Shown: positions 18,578 to 28,288, counted from the stretch's first letter. The stretch: 64,000 nucleotides of DNA from Leptolyngbya ohadii IS1 (GCF_002215035.1 NZ_NKFP01000006.1:1252530-1316529); one strand, 5' to 3'. A program made the numbers and translations. The notes: a model not told the origin generated them from the sequence alone.

Positions 18578-19828
18578 CTACCTCCGCATTTCCGATCGCG
18601 CCTGTAAAGGAGCCGTCCGAATCGTCAACGACTGCGATCGCTCCCCACGCTGCACATTCACCCGCAAAGGCTGACCCACCGTACTGCGATCGACTAAACC
18701 CTGAAGCTGATCGGCGGAGGTAATTGCCTGTCCTTCGATTTGAGTAATCACATCACCACGTCGGATTCCGGCTTCGGCTGCGGGAGAGTTGGGGACGACC
18801 CCTAAGACGATCGCCCCATTCACTTCGGGCAGCATCACGCTTGCATTGGGATCGCGGTTGTTTTGCCGCGCTAGATCGGGAGTCAGGTCAGCGATTTGCA
18901 CACCCAGGTAAGGATGGGGGACATCTTCGCCACGAGCCAGAATCGGCATGATTTGCTTGGCGGTGTTAATCGGGATCGCAAAGCCAATACCCGCTGCGTT
19001 CGCCCGAATTGCGGTGTTGATGCCAATCACTTCGCCGTCGGCGTTGAGTAAGGGACCGCCAGAGTTGCCCGGATTGATGGCGGCATCGGTTTGAATGAAG
19101 TCCAGCCGCTTATCGGGAATGCCTACCAGCGCACTCGATCGATTTAGCGTACTCACAATGCCGAGCGTCACCGTGTTATCCAGTCCGAGGGGATTTCCCA
19201 TCGCGATCGCCCAGTCGCCCACCTGTATATCGTCCGAATCACCTAGCGCAGCGGTTGGCAGTCCGCCTCCAGAGATTTTCACGACTGCGAGATCGGTGAC
19301 TTCATCTACGCCCAGCACTTCCCCATCCAGGCGGCGACCGTCTTTCAGGATGACTGTAACGCGATCGGCATCGCTGACCACATGGGCATTGGTCAAAATC
19401 GTGCCGTTGCCGTCCACAATGAAGCCGGAACCCTGTCCCTGAAGTCGCTCCTCGAATCCGCCGGGGGGGAAAATGCCGTCGCCAAAGAACCGCCGGAAGA
19501 AGGGATCATTCATGTACGGCTCTGGGGAACGGCTAATGGTTCGCTCCGTATCGATTCGCACCACGGCTGGGCCCACCCGATCGACTGCGGTTGCCACAAA
19601 GCTACGAGTGCGCTGCATGGCGGGAGCTTGAGCAAGGGTCTGTGCAGCGGTGAAAGATGGTAAGGGGACTGCCCAACTGGGTGAAGCAAAGGGTGAAGCG
19701 AAGAGGAACATCCCCAATGTGGCTACCAGAACGCGAGCAATTGCCCCAATGCGGAACTTTGTATGGAACTCTGCCTGAAACTCTGCGAGGAATTTTGCGT
19801 AGAAGTTTGCGAATCTGCGGGTGATCAT
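18578..19828 (-). CDS. HtrA/Deg-type serine protease with PDZ domain
   Basis: A 416-residue protease of the cyanobacterial HhoA/HhoB/HtrA group. A basic N-terminus and hydrophobic segment (residues 28-52) form a signal peptide. The trypsin-like domain has the His in [13 protein letters not shown], the Asp in VTDLAVVKI and the Ser in [11 protein letters not shown]. One PDZ domain follows (about residues 300-405, [20 protein letters not shown]). It acts in the periplasm or thylakoid lumen in protein quality control. Which of the three paralogues it is cannot be decided here. Unusual N-terminal repetition of Phe and Ala/Glu words ([15 protein letters not shown]) precedes the signal. Confidence 0.9.
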   Translation of the reverse strand: MITRRFANFYAKFLAEFQAEFHTKFRIGAIARVLVATLGMFLFASPFASPSWAVPLPSFTAAQTLAQAPAMQRTRSFVATAVDRVGPAVVRIDTERTISRSPEPYMNDPFFRRFFGDGIFPPGGFEERLQGQGSGFIVDGNGTILTNAHVVSDADRVTVILKDGRRLDGEVLGVDEVTDLAVVKISGGGLPTAALGDSDDIQVGDWAIAMGNPLGLDNTVTLGIVSTLNRSSALVGIPDKRLDFIQTDAAINPGNSGGPLLNADGEVIGINTAIRANAAGIGFAIPINTAKQIMPILARGEDVPHPYLGVQIADLTPDLARQNNRDPNASVMLPEVNGAIVLGVVPNSPAAEAGIRRGDVITQIEGQAITSADQLQGLVDRSTVGQPLRVNVQRGERSQSLTIRTAPLQARSEMRR

Positions 19829-20043
19829 GCGTTGCTTATCCCAATTCGTTGCGATCGAGCTATCCCATCAGCGGATCAAATCGAAGGGTTAAGGGCGATC
19901 GATTCACCGATCGGAGATAGCCAGTAGATAGCTAAAAATGCTGAAACGCTGTTCATTCGAGCCATTCAGCACCACGTTTATTCTATGGCACTGCCTTGAG
20001 AAGCTGAGTGCGGTTTTCCCGACAAGGGTAGATTTCTGTCTGG

Positions 20044-20098
20044 AGGGGGAGTGGGTGAGGAAGCGGGGGAGCAGGGAGCAGGGAGCAGGGGAGCGTAG
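20044..20098. repeat. G-rich heptamer-type repeat
   Basis: Repeats of GGGAGCA, GGGGAGC and GGGAGTG in a gap of about 340 bp between the convergent-side ends of the protease and TPR genes. Same type as the repeat at cobA. Nothing else can be supported in 19829-20171. Confidence 0.8.
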
Positions 20099-20171
20099 GA
20101 TGGGTTAGCGAAGTAACGGATGGTTTTGGCAGGGAATGAGGCAATTGGGAATGGCTGTTATTCAACAGACG

Positions 20172-20642
20172 TTAGGACAGCTTTGCCGTGCATTCCAGAA
20201 TCATTCGCTGATTCACTAGGGCATAGGGCTGAATCTCCAGGGCGCGACGAAATGCCTGGATTGCTGCTGCATACTCTCCCAGTGCCGCGTGACACAGACC
20301 CATGCCGTGCAGTGCGCCAAAATGCACCGGATTCAGTTCTACCACTCGCTGACAATCGGTAAGCGATCGCCGATATTGCTTTTGCAAGTAGTACAGCACC
20401 GCCCGACGATTCCAGGCTTCCGCAAAGTCTGGCTGGTCTTGAATTAAATCGTTCAGAACTGTCTCTGCTTCGTCGATTTGACCCGCATTGATGAATGCCT
20501 GGCTCTGACTCAGGATCTCCAGCCCGTAAACGCCTTTCTGATGGAACCAGATCCGCCAAAGTTCTTCAGTGGCTTCCTGCCGGGTTAGCTCATCGGGATC
20601 TTTCAGGTGGTTGAGCAGGCGATCGATCGCAAGGTTATCCAT
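20172..20642 (-). CDS. TPR repeat protein
   Basis: A 156-residue protein with about three tetratricopeptide motifs. The first helices (DNLAIDRLLNHLKDPDELTRQEATEELWRIWF) are a leading region. Repeats follow at AFINAGQIDEAETVLNDLIQDQPDFAEAW, RRAVLYYLQKQYRRSLTDCQRVVELNPVHFGAL, and GLCHAALGEYAAAIQAFRRALEIQP. It probably serves in protein-protein contact. The frame extends to 20756, but the ATG at 20642 begins the conserved part. The added upstream codons run through a 13-bp tandem repeat that looks like leader, not protein. Confidence 0.82.
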   Translation of the reverse strand: MDNLAIDRLLNHLKDPDELTRQEATEELWRIWFHQKGVYGLEILSQSQAFINAGQIDEAETVLNDLIQDQPDFAEAWNRRAVLYYLQKQYRRSLTDCQRVVELNPVHFGALHGMGLCHAALGEYAAAIQAFRRALEIQPYALVNQRMILECTAKLS

Positions 20643-20644
20643 AA

Positions 20645-20683
20645 GGGTGACGAGCAAGAGTGACGAGCAAAGGTGACGAGCAA
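20645..20683. repeat. 13-bp tandem repeat in a gene leader
   Basis: Three copies of RRGTGACGAGCAA-like units (GGGTGACGAGCAA, GAGTGACGAGCAA, AGGTGACGAGCAA), directly before the TPR gene start. A second local duplication, TTATCACGGGAAT twice, lies at 20703-20730. Confidence 0.85.
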
Positions 20684-21038
20684 TATTTGCAGCTAGTACA
20701 GTTTTATCACGGGAATTTATCACGGGAATTGAAAAACGCCCTGTGTCCGCCATCATCGATTCGTTTTGCAGCTTACCTTCAAGGGGCGATCGCCTTCAGG
20801 TCAAACCTGCCCGTCAGGTTCCGAGTCAAAACGATACTCGTCACAAAAATGACAGAAACGCTTCTGCAATTCGACTTAAAACAGTTTGAACTTCGGACAC
20901 AGGATCTCGAAAGATCGCTTAGTCTATAGTCCAAAGCTAAATCTTTTAGGGCGATCGAATTCAACTTCTCTGAATCGCCTTGCACAAGCCTCCTAACGTA
21001 TCGCACATTTCTCCCAACGTCTTCCAAGAGGTCAATCC

Positions 21039-21359
21039 GTGAAAATTGTCTGGGAACAGAGCGTTTACATCGGCAATGCCCCTGTCTTCTGTGCGATTTG
21101 CGGTCACAGAGCCTATCCGGTTCGTACCCGTCGCAATCAGCTCATGCTGGCAGTCCTGTACGACAAGCGAGGCGTGATGCAGGGGGAAGCCTGCCGGGAC
21201 TGTGTGGCATCCGGCTCAGCGGAAATTAAAGCACGCTTGCAGGAACGGATCGAAAAGCTGCAACAGCAAATGAATGAGCTTCAGGCGATGGCGCAGGGTG
21301 AGATCGAAACGCCGAGCTTAGAGGAAGAGTTTCAGTTTCACTGTCAGGATGCGTCGTGA
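21039..21359 (+). CDS. Conserved hypothetical protein with CxxC pair
   Basis: A 106-residue protein. FCAICGHRAYPVRTRR near residue 18 and EACRDCVASG near residue 51 form two CxxC knuckles likely to bind zinc. A coiled-coil helix follows (EIKARLQERIEKLQQQMNELQAM). The start is GTG at 21039. Small cyanobacterial zinc-knuckle protein of unknown role. Confidence 0.75.
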   Translation: MKIVWEQSVYIGNAPVFCAICGHRAYPVRTRRNQLMLAVLYDKRGVMQGEACRDCVASGSAEIKARLQERIEKLQQQMNELQAMAQGEIETPSLEEEFQFHCQDAS

Positions 21360-21395
21360 GGCACGAAGGCTATCGGATGGGATGCTTAACTCCCT

Positions 21396-21566
21396 GCATC
21401 GCCCCCTAAATCCCTCAATTCTGGGGGACTTCCGAACCTTAAAAATTGGCATTCAGTTTCCTACTGTTTCTTTTCGCTCTCTAGCTGTCCTGATTCGAGA
21501 CTTCTAAATCAGTCAGGAAAAAGGCTCGATTCCCCTCAGAATTGGGGGGTTAGGGGGGCGGTTCGG
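21396..21566. repeat. Dispersed CCCCCTAAA/GGGGGACTT repeat, two arms
   Basis: GCCCCCTAAATCCCTCAATT then CTGGGGGACTTCCG at 21396-21434. The reverse-oriented version (CCCCTCAGAATTGGGGGG, TTAGGGGGGCGGTTCGG) is at 21532-21567. This is a common cyanobacterial dispersed repeat type and lies between convergent genes. Other members are listed separately. Confidence 0.8.
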
Positions 21567-21591
21567 ATCGCCCAAAAACCTAAACTGCGTC

Positions 21592-21969
21592 CTAGACCAT
21601 CCCGATCTGCCGCAAAAACCATGCCACCGCAAAAGACTCCCGCCGATCGATCCAGGGAATCTCTGGACGGAAGTGGGTGGCGCTAATCAGCAGGCAGATT
21701 AGATTAATCGCCAAGCAAACCCCAGCCAGGGCAGGCAGGATATAGGTAGGCAGCATCACTACGCCGATCGCCCACCAGCTAATGACGTGAATCAGCATCA
21801 GCGTCGCGTAGCCCAGTGCCGCAGCAGACATGATCCCCACTTGGAAAATCGGACGACCGATCCCCGTAAAGATCATGGCTTGCAGGGTTGCCAGCAAATT
21901 TGCCGGAACCAGGAAGGCGCAAATCGCAATACAGTGAGTGCGCGAAAATTCAAAAAGAGACTCAACCAT
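21592..21969 (-). CDS. Small four-helix membrane protein, unknown function
   Basis: A 125-residue protein from the ATG at 21969, with four hydrophobic segments (about 12-32, 38-62, 66-84, 86-104), a cytosolic-looking tail and RPEIPWIDRRESFAVAWFLR near the C-terminus. The frame is open for another 35 codons upstream but those are Ser/Arg-rich and unlikely. I do not recognise the family. Confidence 0.68.
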   Translation of the reverse strand: MVESLFEFSRTHCIAICAFLVPANLLATLQAMIFTGIGRPIFQVGIMSAAALGYATLMLIHVISWWAIGVVMLPTYILPALAGVCLAINLICLLISATHFRPEIPWIDRRESFAVAWFLRQIGMV

Positions 21970-22129
21970 CGATCGTGCAACGGAATGGAAAGAGAGGAAG
22001 CCACTGGCAGGGATCAAACCGGAAGAACTCGCTAACCGTAAAGAATCCGATACAAGCGATCGAACTTTCCTCACGGTTTGTATCCAACGCTTAATGACTT
22101 CCCCTCAGCATAGCCGGAGTGGGCGAACC

Positions 22130-22447
22130 CTACTTACTTCCGTAGTAAAACGCAATTTCCTTGTCCTTCAGGGGGGCAAAGCCTGCCGCTTCGAGCTTCT
22201 GGTTGAGTTCGTCCTGGGGGATGTGCTTCGCGCCAATCCGCACAATGCGGGAACGCATGGTATTCGAGACTCCGCTGCGCTGCCGTCCGGCTTCCAGCCC
22301 CATCACTTCGGTGTAAAGGGAGAGTTTCTCCTGGGGAATGGGCGAGCCGTCGAAATCGATCCTCGCTGCAATTGCCCGATCGATCGCGTCTGCGCCTGTC
22401 GTGGAGTCCTGGGTAGATTGCGGTTCGGGAGTGATGTTCGTCGTCAT
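22130..22447 (-). CDS. Conserved cyanobacterial protein, DUF4090-like
   Basis: A 105-residue soluble protein. GADAIDRAIAARIDFDGSPIP, VMGLEAGRQRSGVSNTMRSR and KHIPQDELNQKLEAAGFAPL are strongly patterned and I recall near-identical proteins in many cyanobacteria (DUF4090 from memory). The role is unknown. The ATG at 22447 has AGTTCT upstream and no strong ribosome site. Divergent from gnd across a gap of about 420 bp that holds no gene. Confidence 0.8.
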   Translation of the reverse strand: MTTNITPEPQSTQDSTTGADAIDRAIAARIDFDGSPIPQEKLSLYTEVMGLEAGRQRSGVSNTMRSRIVRIGAKHIPQDELNQKLEAAGFAPLKDKEIAFYYGSK

Positions 22448-22805
22448 AGAACTTTTGCCTAACTACGTTTGTCTCATCATTATCGGGCACGGTCTGCAAC
22501 CAGAGATAGAGGTAAGTTTCCGGGGGGACGATCGCTAATAAAAGTGGAATTTTTTCTGGGTATCTTTTAGCCCTCTTATAAAGAAAACCTTTCGGCAAGC
22601 GAGCTTGGTTTGAACCATTGTCTACCCTGGAGGCGAGAACGCAAGTTGTCTGAATTAGTCCCATCGATTCTCGGTTTTGTCTAGATTCACGGTTGCAAGG
22701 CTTTATCTCAGGTTGAATGCGATCGAATTTCCCCGGATTGGCTTCCGTTAGCCCTTATCTCGTCATTTCGTTGTTGGGACGGAAGCGGGTATCTCAAGCA
22801 ATAAG

Positions 22806-22845
22806 TGTTCGGCAGTAAATGTCCGACAGTAAATGTCCCAGAGTA
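22806..22845. repeat. 14-bp tandem repeat in the gnd leader
   Basis: GTTCGGCAGTAAAT is followed directly by GTCCGACAGTAAAT and a partial GTCCCAGAGTAA. It ends 23 bp before the gnd start. Another example of leader duplication. Confidence 0.8.
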
Positions 22846-22867
22846 AGCGAAAAATAGCACAGGTCCT

Positions 22868-24274
22868 ATGGCACAGAGTTTTGGTTTGATTGGTCTGGCT
22901 GTAATGGGCGAAAACCTCGCGCTCAACGTCGAGCGGAATGGTTTCCCCGTTTCGGTGTATAACCGCACGACCTCCGTGACGGATAAGTTTATGCAAACAA
23001 GGGCGCAGGGTAAAAACTTCTACGCTGCCCACACCCTCGAAGATTTCGTGCAGTCGCTAGAGCGTCCCCGGCGAATCCTGATCATGGTGAAAGCCGGAAG
23101 TCCGGTGGATGCGGTGATGAATCAGCTCAAGCCGCTGCTGCAAGAGGGCGACATGATTATCGACGGCGGTAACTCCCTCTACACCGATACCGAGCGGCGC
23201 GTTCAGGAAATGGAGGCTACCGGACTCAGCTTTATCGGCATGGGCGTCAGCGGTGGCGAAGAAGGCGCTCTAAATGGTCCGAGCCTCATGCCCGGAGGGA
23301 CGGAAGCTGCCTATCGGGAAATTGAGCCGATCGTTACTAAAATTGCGGCTCAAGTGGATGATGGTCCCTGTGTGACCTACATTGGTCCCGGCGGATCGGG
23401 TCACTACGTCAAAATGGTGCATAACGGCATCGAGTACGGCGACATGCAGCTGATTGCCGAGGCATACGATCTGCTGAAAAATACGCTGGGACTGGATCAC
23501 CTCCAGCTTCATGAAGTGTTTGCCGAGTGGAACACCACCGACGAACTGAATTCCTTCCTGATTGAAATCACGGCAGATATCTTCAAAAAACTTGATCCCG
23601 ATACCGGACTGCCCCTCGTAGACGTGATCCTCGATGCCGCTGGACAAAAGGGCACGGGTCGCTGGACGGTTTCAAGCGCCCTGGAACTGGGCGTCAGCAT
23701 TCCCACTATCACCGCAGCGGTAAACGCCCGCATCATGTCCTCCATCAAGCAGGAGCGGCTGGCGGCTTCCAAAGAGCTGGAAGGTCCGACGGGCAAGTAC
23801 GGCGGCGACGTGAAGGAATTCGTCAACAAGATCCGCGATGCCCTCTACTGTTCCAAGATCTGCTCCTACGCGCAGGGCATGGCGCTGCTAGGCAAAGCCT
23901 CCCAGGACTTCAACTACAATCTCGACCTGGGCGAAACGGCACGGATCTGGAAGGGCGGCTGCATCATTCGGGCAGGCTTCCTGAATAAGATCAAACACGC
24001 CTACGACGAAAATCCCCAGCTTGCCAACCTGCTGCTTGCGCCGGAGTTTAAGCAGACCATCCTCGATCGCCAGGATGCCTGGAGAGAAGTAATCATGATG
24101 GCGGCGAAGCTGGGGATCGCGGTTCCAGCGTTTAGTGCCTCGCTCGACTACTTCGACAGCTACCGCACAGCCCGTCTGCCACAAAACCTGACCCAGGCGC
24201 AGCGGGATTACTTTGGTGCCCATACGTTCGAGCGCACAGACAAGCCGGGAACCTTCCACGCCGATTGGTTTTAG
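22868..24274 (+). CDS. gnd: 6-phosphogluconate dehydrogenase
   Basis: Oxidatively decarboxylates 6-phosphogluconate to ribulose 5-phosphate, making NADPH in the oxidative pentose phosphate pathway. The N-terminal fold has GLAVMGENLALNVERNGFPV (NADP binding). The substrate motif is IGMGVSGGEEGALNGPSLMPGG, the catalytic Lys segment is GHYVKMVHNGIEYGDMQLI, and the C-terminal part ends AQRDYFGAHTFERTD. It has 468 residues, the usual full length. ATG at 22868. Transcribed alone, with a leader containing a tandem repeat. Confidence 0.95.
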   Translation: MAQSFGLIGLAVMGENLALNVERNGFPVSVYNRTTSVTDKFMQTRAQGKNFYAAHTLEDFVQSLERPRRILIMVKAGSPVDAVMNQLKPLLQEGDMIIDGGNSLYTDTERRVQEMEATGLSFIGMGVSGGEEGALNGPSLMPGGTEAAYREIEPIVTKIAAQVDDGPCVTYIGPGGSGHYVKMVHNGIEYGDMQLIAEAYDLLKNTLGLDHLQLHEVFAEWNTTDELNSFLIEITADIFKKLDPDTGLPLVDVILDAAGQKGTGRWTVSSALELGVSIPTITAAVNARIMSSIKQERLAASKELEGPTGKYGGDVKEFVNKIRDALYCSKICSYAQGMALLGKASQDFNYNLDLGETARIWKGGCIIRAGFLNKIKHAYDENPQLANLLLAPEFKQTILDRQDAWREVIMMAAKLGIAVPAFSASLDYFDSYRTARLPQNLTQAQRDYFGAHTFERTDKPGTFHADWF

Positions 24275-24294
24275 GTTGGTGTCTTTGAGATCCT

Positions 24295-24415
24295 GAAGAT
24301 CCCCCCTAGCCCCCCTTGAGAAGGGGGGAACTGAGCCGATGTAGGAAAACTATTTGCAAAGAGAAAGCCTTGCGTCTCAAAGTCCCCCTTCCTAGGGGGG
24401 ATTTAGGGGGATCTC
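24295..24415. repeat. Dispersed CCCCCTAG/GGGGGATTT repeats after gnd
   Basis: CCCCCCTAGCCCCCCTTGAG then AAGGGGGGAACTGAGCC, and further on AGTCCCCCTTCCTAGGGGGGATTTAGGGGG. The palindromic layout could fold strongly and end gnd transcripts, but there is no run of T after it. Confidence 0.75.
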
Positions 24416-24588
24416 AGAATTTAGCAGGTAACACAAAATCGATCAGCTTCCAAAATCCCTGCCGCTTTAGATAGACTCTCATGATAGATAAATTAGATAC
24501 ATTGAAAACTATACTGAGTTAGCAGTTGAATGAGCGGCTAAACCAGCAACTGGAGTGAGCCGATCGCCCGAAGCAACCCAGAAACGGA

Positions 24589-24626
24589 AAGACAGAACGG
24601 ATTAAGACAGAATTCATAAGACAGAA
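24589..24626. repeat. AAGACAGAA repeated three times
   Basis: The nonamer occurs at 24589, 24604 and 24618, spaced 15 and 14 bp, immediately before the response-regulator ATG at 24630. It may be leader duplication, or an operator; spacing near one and a half turns makes a same-face site less likely. Confidence 0.7.
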
Positions 24627-24629
24627 ACT

Positions 24630-25322
24630 ATGGCAGGTCAGCTTTTATTAGTCGATGATGAGCCGGGATTGCGGCAGGCAGTGCAGGCATACCTGGAGGA
24701 CGAAGGGTTTACCGTCCAAACAGCCAGCAATGCCCGTGAGGGGTGGGATATGTTGCAGCGATCGTCCCCCGATCTGGTAATCACCGATGTCATGATGCCG
24801 CAGGTAGATGGCTATCAGTTTCTTCAGCAGATGCGCGAAGATCCTCGGTTTGAAACGCTGCCTGTGATTTTCCTGACCGCGAGAGGCATGACGACCGATC
24901 GAATTCAGGGCTACACAGCAGGCGTGGACGCTTATCTATCCAAACCGTTTGATCCCGATGAATTAGTCGCTGTGGTGACGAACCTGCTGAGCCGCAGAGC
25001 TGCCCTCAACAAAGCCGCATCCGATAGCGAATCGCCCAACATCGCGGATATGGCAAAGCAAATTGCTGAAATTCGCGCCATGCTCAACCAGCGAGGCGGC
25101 ATTGCTCCTACCCCTGCGCCAATCAAGCACGACTTTACCCCTCGCGAACAGAGTGTCCTGGAACTGGTGGCGGAAGGGCTGATGAACAAAGAGATCGCCC
25201 GTCGTCTAGATACCAGCGTTCGCAACGTCGAGAAATACGTGAGTCGGCTGTTTAGCAAAACGGGAACCAATAGCCGCACAGAACTGGTGCGCTATGCGCT
25301 GGAGCATGGGTTGACCAAGTAA
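24630..25322 (+). CDS. rre1: NarL-type response regulator, Rre1/Ycf29-like
   Basis: A 230-residue two-component regulator. The receiver domain has the acidic pair VDDE (residues 8-11), phospho-acceptor Asp in LVITDVMMPQVDG (about residue 53), a conserved Thr and Lys in VIFLTARG and YLSKPFDPDEL. The C-terminal LuxR-type helix-turn-helix is LTPREQSVLELVAEGLMNKEIARRL... with VRNVEKYVSRLFSKTGTNSRTEL. The exact receiver segment TTDRIQGYTAGVDAYLSKPF and the EKYVSRLF helix match what I recall of Rre1 (Ycf29), the partner of Hik34/Hik2 in stress responses. The name is therefore probable, not proved. A variable linker (about 125-165) carries no motif. Confidence 0.82.
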   Translation: MAGQLLLVDDEPGLRQAVQAYLEDEGFTVQTASNAREGWDMLQRSSPDLVITDVMMPQVDGYQFLQQMREDPRFETLPVIFLTARGMTTDRIQGYTAGVDAYLSKPFDPDELVAVVTNLLSRRAALNKAASDSESPNIADMAKQIAEIRAMLNQRGGIAPTPAPIKHDFTPREQSVLELVAEGLMNKEIARRLDTSVRNVEKYVSRLFSKTGTNSRTELVRYALEHGLTK

Positions 25323-25339
25323 CGACTCCCCAGTAGTGA

Positions 25340-27586
25340 CTACCGAAGTGCCGATCGGGGAAACTTCCAGATTTTGATGGTGTTGCCCCCGCTGCCGCTG
25401 GCGATCGTCTGCCAGTCCGGGCTAATCGTCAGGTTTTGGATGTCTGCGCCGTAGCCCGTCAGGGTTTCAATCAGTTGCCCTTCAGGAACTCTCCAGATCT
25501 GGATGGCCCCATCGGAACTGCCGCTCACCAGCGTTTGCCCGTCCGCACTCAGGATCAGCGGATTAAAAAAGCTGTTGCCAACGACGGTATGCAGGGTTTC
25601 CCCGGTGCTGAGATTCCAGATACGAATCGTTTTATCGGCGCTGCTGCTGATCGCCGTCTCCCCGTCGGGGGTGATGACCACCGAGTTGACAAAGCCTGTA
25701 TGCCCCTTGAGGATCTCTTTCTGGGTTCCGGTTGTCCAGTCCCACACTCTGACCGTGCGATCGGTGCTGCCGCTCACCAGCGATTGTCCATCGGGCGTGA
25801 AGATCACGCTATTGACGTAGCCCTGATGACCTGTGAGGGTGCGAACCAGCTTTGCTGTGGCTAGATCCCAAATTTTCACGGTATTGTCTGCGCCGCCGCT
25901 TGCCAAAATTTTGCCGTCTGGACTGACATCTACGGAATTCACAAAGCCCGTATGCCCCAGCAGCGTATGCCGCAGCTTCCCGGTTGTCAGATCCCAGACG
26001 CGAATCGTGCGATCAGCGCTGCCGCTAATGAGCGTTTGTCCATCGGGGGAGAGGGCAAGGGCATTGTTGACGAAGCTGGTATGTCCTGACAGGGTACGAA
26101 TCAGCCGTCCGCTGTTCATGTCCCACAGGCGAATCGTATTATCCGCACTGCCGCTGATCAGCGTTTTGCCATCCGGCGTAATGATCACCGCATTCACAAA
26201 GCTGGTGTGTCCAGACAGGGTGCGATCGATCGAAATCGGCTGAGTGACGACTACAGGATTCTGGCGATCGATAAAATACCATACGCTATAGCCGCCCAGA
26301 CCCAGCAGTATCGCCGCCGGAATGCCCCACAGCCAGCGTTTCATGCCATTTCTGGGGAGATTAGTGAACCCTGCACCGGGCACTGAACCTACTGCTGCCG
26401 TTCCGGGAGTTGTTCCCAACAGATTTCCCGATGGGCTTCCCGACGGGTTTCCCGATGGAATACCTGATCCCATCTGCGGCTGTGTTCCCAACGGGTTCAC
26501 CAGGGGATTTCCCAATGGATTCCCCGATGGGTTAGACGAAACCATTCCCGGCACCATTCCGGCAACCATTCCCGCAGAGGCTCCGGGGGCAGTGGGAGGA
26601 ATAATCGGCTGGGACACCGTTGATTGCAGCAGGGTTGAGGCAGTGGCAGCAACCGGAACCTGGTCGAGCTGCCGCAGGCTTTCCAGCAGAACGCGGGTAT
26701 TTTTGGGGCGATCGCTGGCTCTGGGCGCAATCAAACGATCGATAAAGTCGGCAAAGGCGGGCGAAACCTGGGGAGCAAACGGTCGCCAGTGAAACTCGTT
26801 GTTGAGCGAGTCGTACATGGTGTTATCGGTGGGCTGCTTTCCGGTCAGCAAGTAGATAAAGGTGCAGCCCAGGGCATAGAAGTCGGATTGAGGCACCGCC
26901 TGTCCCTTTTCCTGTTCGGGAGGAGTATATCCGGCGGAGCTGATGCGCGTAATGCCTCCCGTTTTGCCCAACTGCTCCAGATAGGTATAGGTCATCTCGC
27001 GGGCTGCGCCAAAGTCTACGAGGACGACCTGCCCCGTCGATCGCAGCATAATGTTTTCCGGTTTGATGTCCCGGTGGAAGTAATTGCGCTCATGCACCAG
27101 ATGCAGAATTTCCGCAAGCTGCTGGAGCCACTGCCGCGCCTGCTTTTCGCCGATCGGATGATTGCCCTGCTGCCGCATCCATTCTCGCAGGTTAGGACCG
27201 TCAATTTTCTCCATCACAATACAGTGCAGCGGTTCCCCGCCCTGACGCTCTCCCCCCTGGCGCGGCTTGTACTGAAAGTAGCCGTCTGGCTCGATCGCCG
27301 GAATTCCCGGATGATGCAGTTGACTCAGGACCAGGGCTTCCTGCTGGAATAGCTCGACTGCTTTTTCGTTGTCGCTGTAGTTGTCCTTCAGGATTTTGAG
27401 AATTTTGGGATTGCTGCGCTCGAAGGCTTCGTACACCTTCCCGAATCCGCTTTTGTCGCTCAGGAGCCGCATTACCCGATAGCGCCCTTGCAGTACCAGT
27501 TCCGATCCGCAGCTCTGGCAGAACTGATTGCCCCCATTTCCGGGATGGTCAGGCTGATGACAGCGTGGATTAATGCAAAGACTCAT
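25340..27586 (-). CDS. Membrane Ser/Thr protein kinase with WD40 repeats and N-terminal 4-Cys motif
   Basis: A 748-residue receptor-like kinase. N-terminal CINPRC...CQSCGSEL is a Cys4 prefix frequent in cyanobacterial kinases. The Hanks-type kinase domain has GFGKVYEA, the catalytic HRDIKPENIML near residue 170 and the DFGA loop VLVDFGAAREM. A low-complexity linker (about 330-400) is rich in GNPLG/SGNPSG words. One transmembrane helix (WGIPAAILLGLGGYSVWYF, near 415) puts the C-terminal domain outside. Seven WD40-type blades follow (LSGHTSFVNAVIITPDGKTL and kin). The frame reaches 27649, but the ATG at 27586 begins the typical MSLCINPRC start. Substrates unknown; blades 1 to 5 are highly alike, suggesting recent expansion. 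Confidence 0.92.
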   Translation of the reverse strand: MSLCINPRCHQPDHPGNGGNQFCQSCGSELVLQGRYRVMRLLSDKSGFGKVYEAFERSNPKILKILKDNYSDNEKAVELFQQEALVLSQLHHPGIPAIEPDGYFQYKPRQGGERQGGEPLHCIVMEKIDGPNLREWMRQQGNHPIGEKQARQWLQQLAEILHLVHERNYFHRDIKPENIMLRSTGQVVLVDFGAAREMTYTYLEQLGKTGGITRISSAGYTPPEQEKGQAVPQSDFYALGCTFIYLLTGKQPTDNTMYDSLNNEFHWRPFAPQVSPAFADFIDRLIAPRASDRPKNTRVLLESLRQLDQVPVAATASTLLQSTVSQPIIPPTAPGASAGMVAGMVPGMVSSNPSGNPLGNPLVNPLGTQPQMGSGIPSGNPSGSPSGNLLGTTPGTAAVGSVPGAGFTNLPRNGMKRWLWGIPAAILLGLGGYSVWYFIDRQNPVVVTQPISIDRTLSGHTSFVNAVIITPDGKTLISGSADNTIRLWDMNSGRLIRTLSGHTSFVNNALALSPDGQTLISGSADRTIRVWDLTTGKLRHTLLGHTGFVNSVDVSPDGKILASGGADNTVKIWDLATAKLVRTLTGHQGYVNSVIFTPDGQSLVSGSTDRTVRVWDWTTGTQKEILKGHTGFVNSVVITPDGETAISSSADKTIRIWNLSTGETLHTVVGNSFFNPLILSADGQTLVSGSSDGAIQIWRVPEGQLIETLTGYGADIQNLTISPDWQTIASGSGGNTIKIWKFPRSALR

Positions 27587-27811
27587 GGCAGATTCCCCAG
27601 AAACCCCGATCGCATAATTGAATTGCCCCCTTATCTGAATTCTAGTCAACCCAGTTCGTCAGATTCAGGCAACAGTCGCTTGCAAAGCCGGATTGATCGA
27701 ATGACGATCGATCGAATGACGATCAAACTACCTACGATCAAACTATATTCCCGCCGTTAGTGGATTGAAAAGATCGCAGAACGTTACAGGCGATCGCTTC
27801 GCAGGCGAGAA

Positions 27812-28288
27812 TCAGTCCTTATCTTGAGCAATTGCGCCGATCGTGCCCTTAATCGCTTGCAGATAGTCCGAGGGTGCCAGGAGGATCATCAATCCGCGCA
27901 TTCCAGCCGATACCGCTACCTGATCGAATAGCTCGATCGTCTCATCCACGTAAACGGGGTAGGGCTTTTTGCACGCCAGGGCAGTCACTCCGCCGCGAAT
28001 GTATCCGGTCAGGGGCTGCACATCCTTCAGGGGCACGGGTTCAATTTTGCGGTTTCCGGTAAGTTTGGCGAGTGCCTTCAGATCGAGTTGGGCGTTGCCA
28101 GGAATCACTGCCAGACAAATCCCGGTGCGGTCGCCCTTTGTCACCAGCGTCTTGAACACCTGTTCAGGCGGCAGATTCAGCTTTGCAGCGGTGCTTTCCG
28201 CAGCCAGGTCATCGGGATCGACCTCGTAGGTGAGGAGCTGATAGGCAATGTCCAGTCCATCCAGGACTCGCACGGCGTTCGTTTTCAT
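27812..28288 (-). CDS. ybaK: YbaK/EbsC-type aminoacyl-tRNA deacylase
   Basis: A 158-residue cytosolic hydrolase thought to clear mischarged tRNA, typically Cys-tRNA(Pro). Family marks are VFKTLVTKGDRTGICLAVIPG, the catalytic-site Lys segment LAKLTGNRKIEPVPLKDVQPLTGYIRGGVTAL and VYVDETIELFDQVAVSAGMRGLMILL. The open frame extends to 28426, but the ATG at 28288 (MKTNAVRVLDGL) is the family start. Transcribed away from the pentapeptide gene. Confidence 0.88.
   Translation of the reverse strand: MKTNAVRVLDGLDIAYQLLTYEVDPDDLAAESTAAKLNLPPEQVFKTLVTKGDRTGICLAVIPGNAQLDLKALAKLTGNRKIEPVPLKDVQPLTGYIRGGVTALACKKPYPVYVDETIELFDQVAVSAGMRGLMILLAPSDYLQAIKGTIGAIAQDKD

Noticed and set aside
20660-20929. 89-codon + strand frame
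   Set aside because: It begins in tandem repeats, has no ribosome site and no recognisable fold.
24295-24415. Rho-independent terminator after gnd
   Set aside because: The stems are C/G-rich dispersed repeats without a T-run. They may still affect transcripts.
26322-26792. 156-codon frame with FPDGLPDGF repeats
   Set aside because: It is the antisense of the low-complexity linker of the WD40 kinase.
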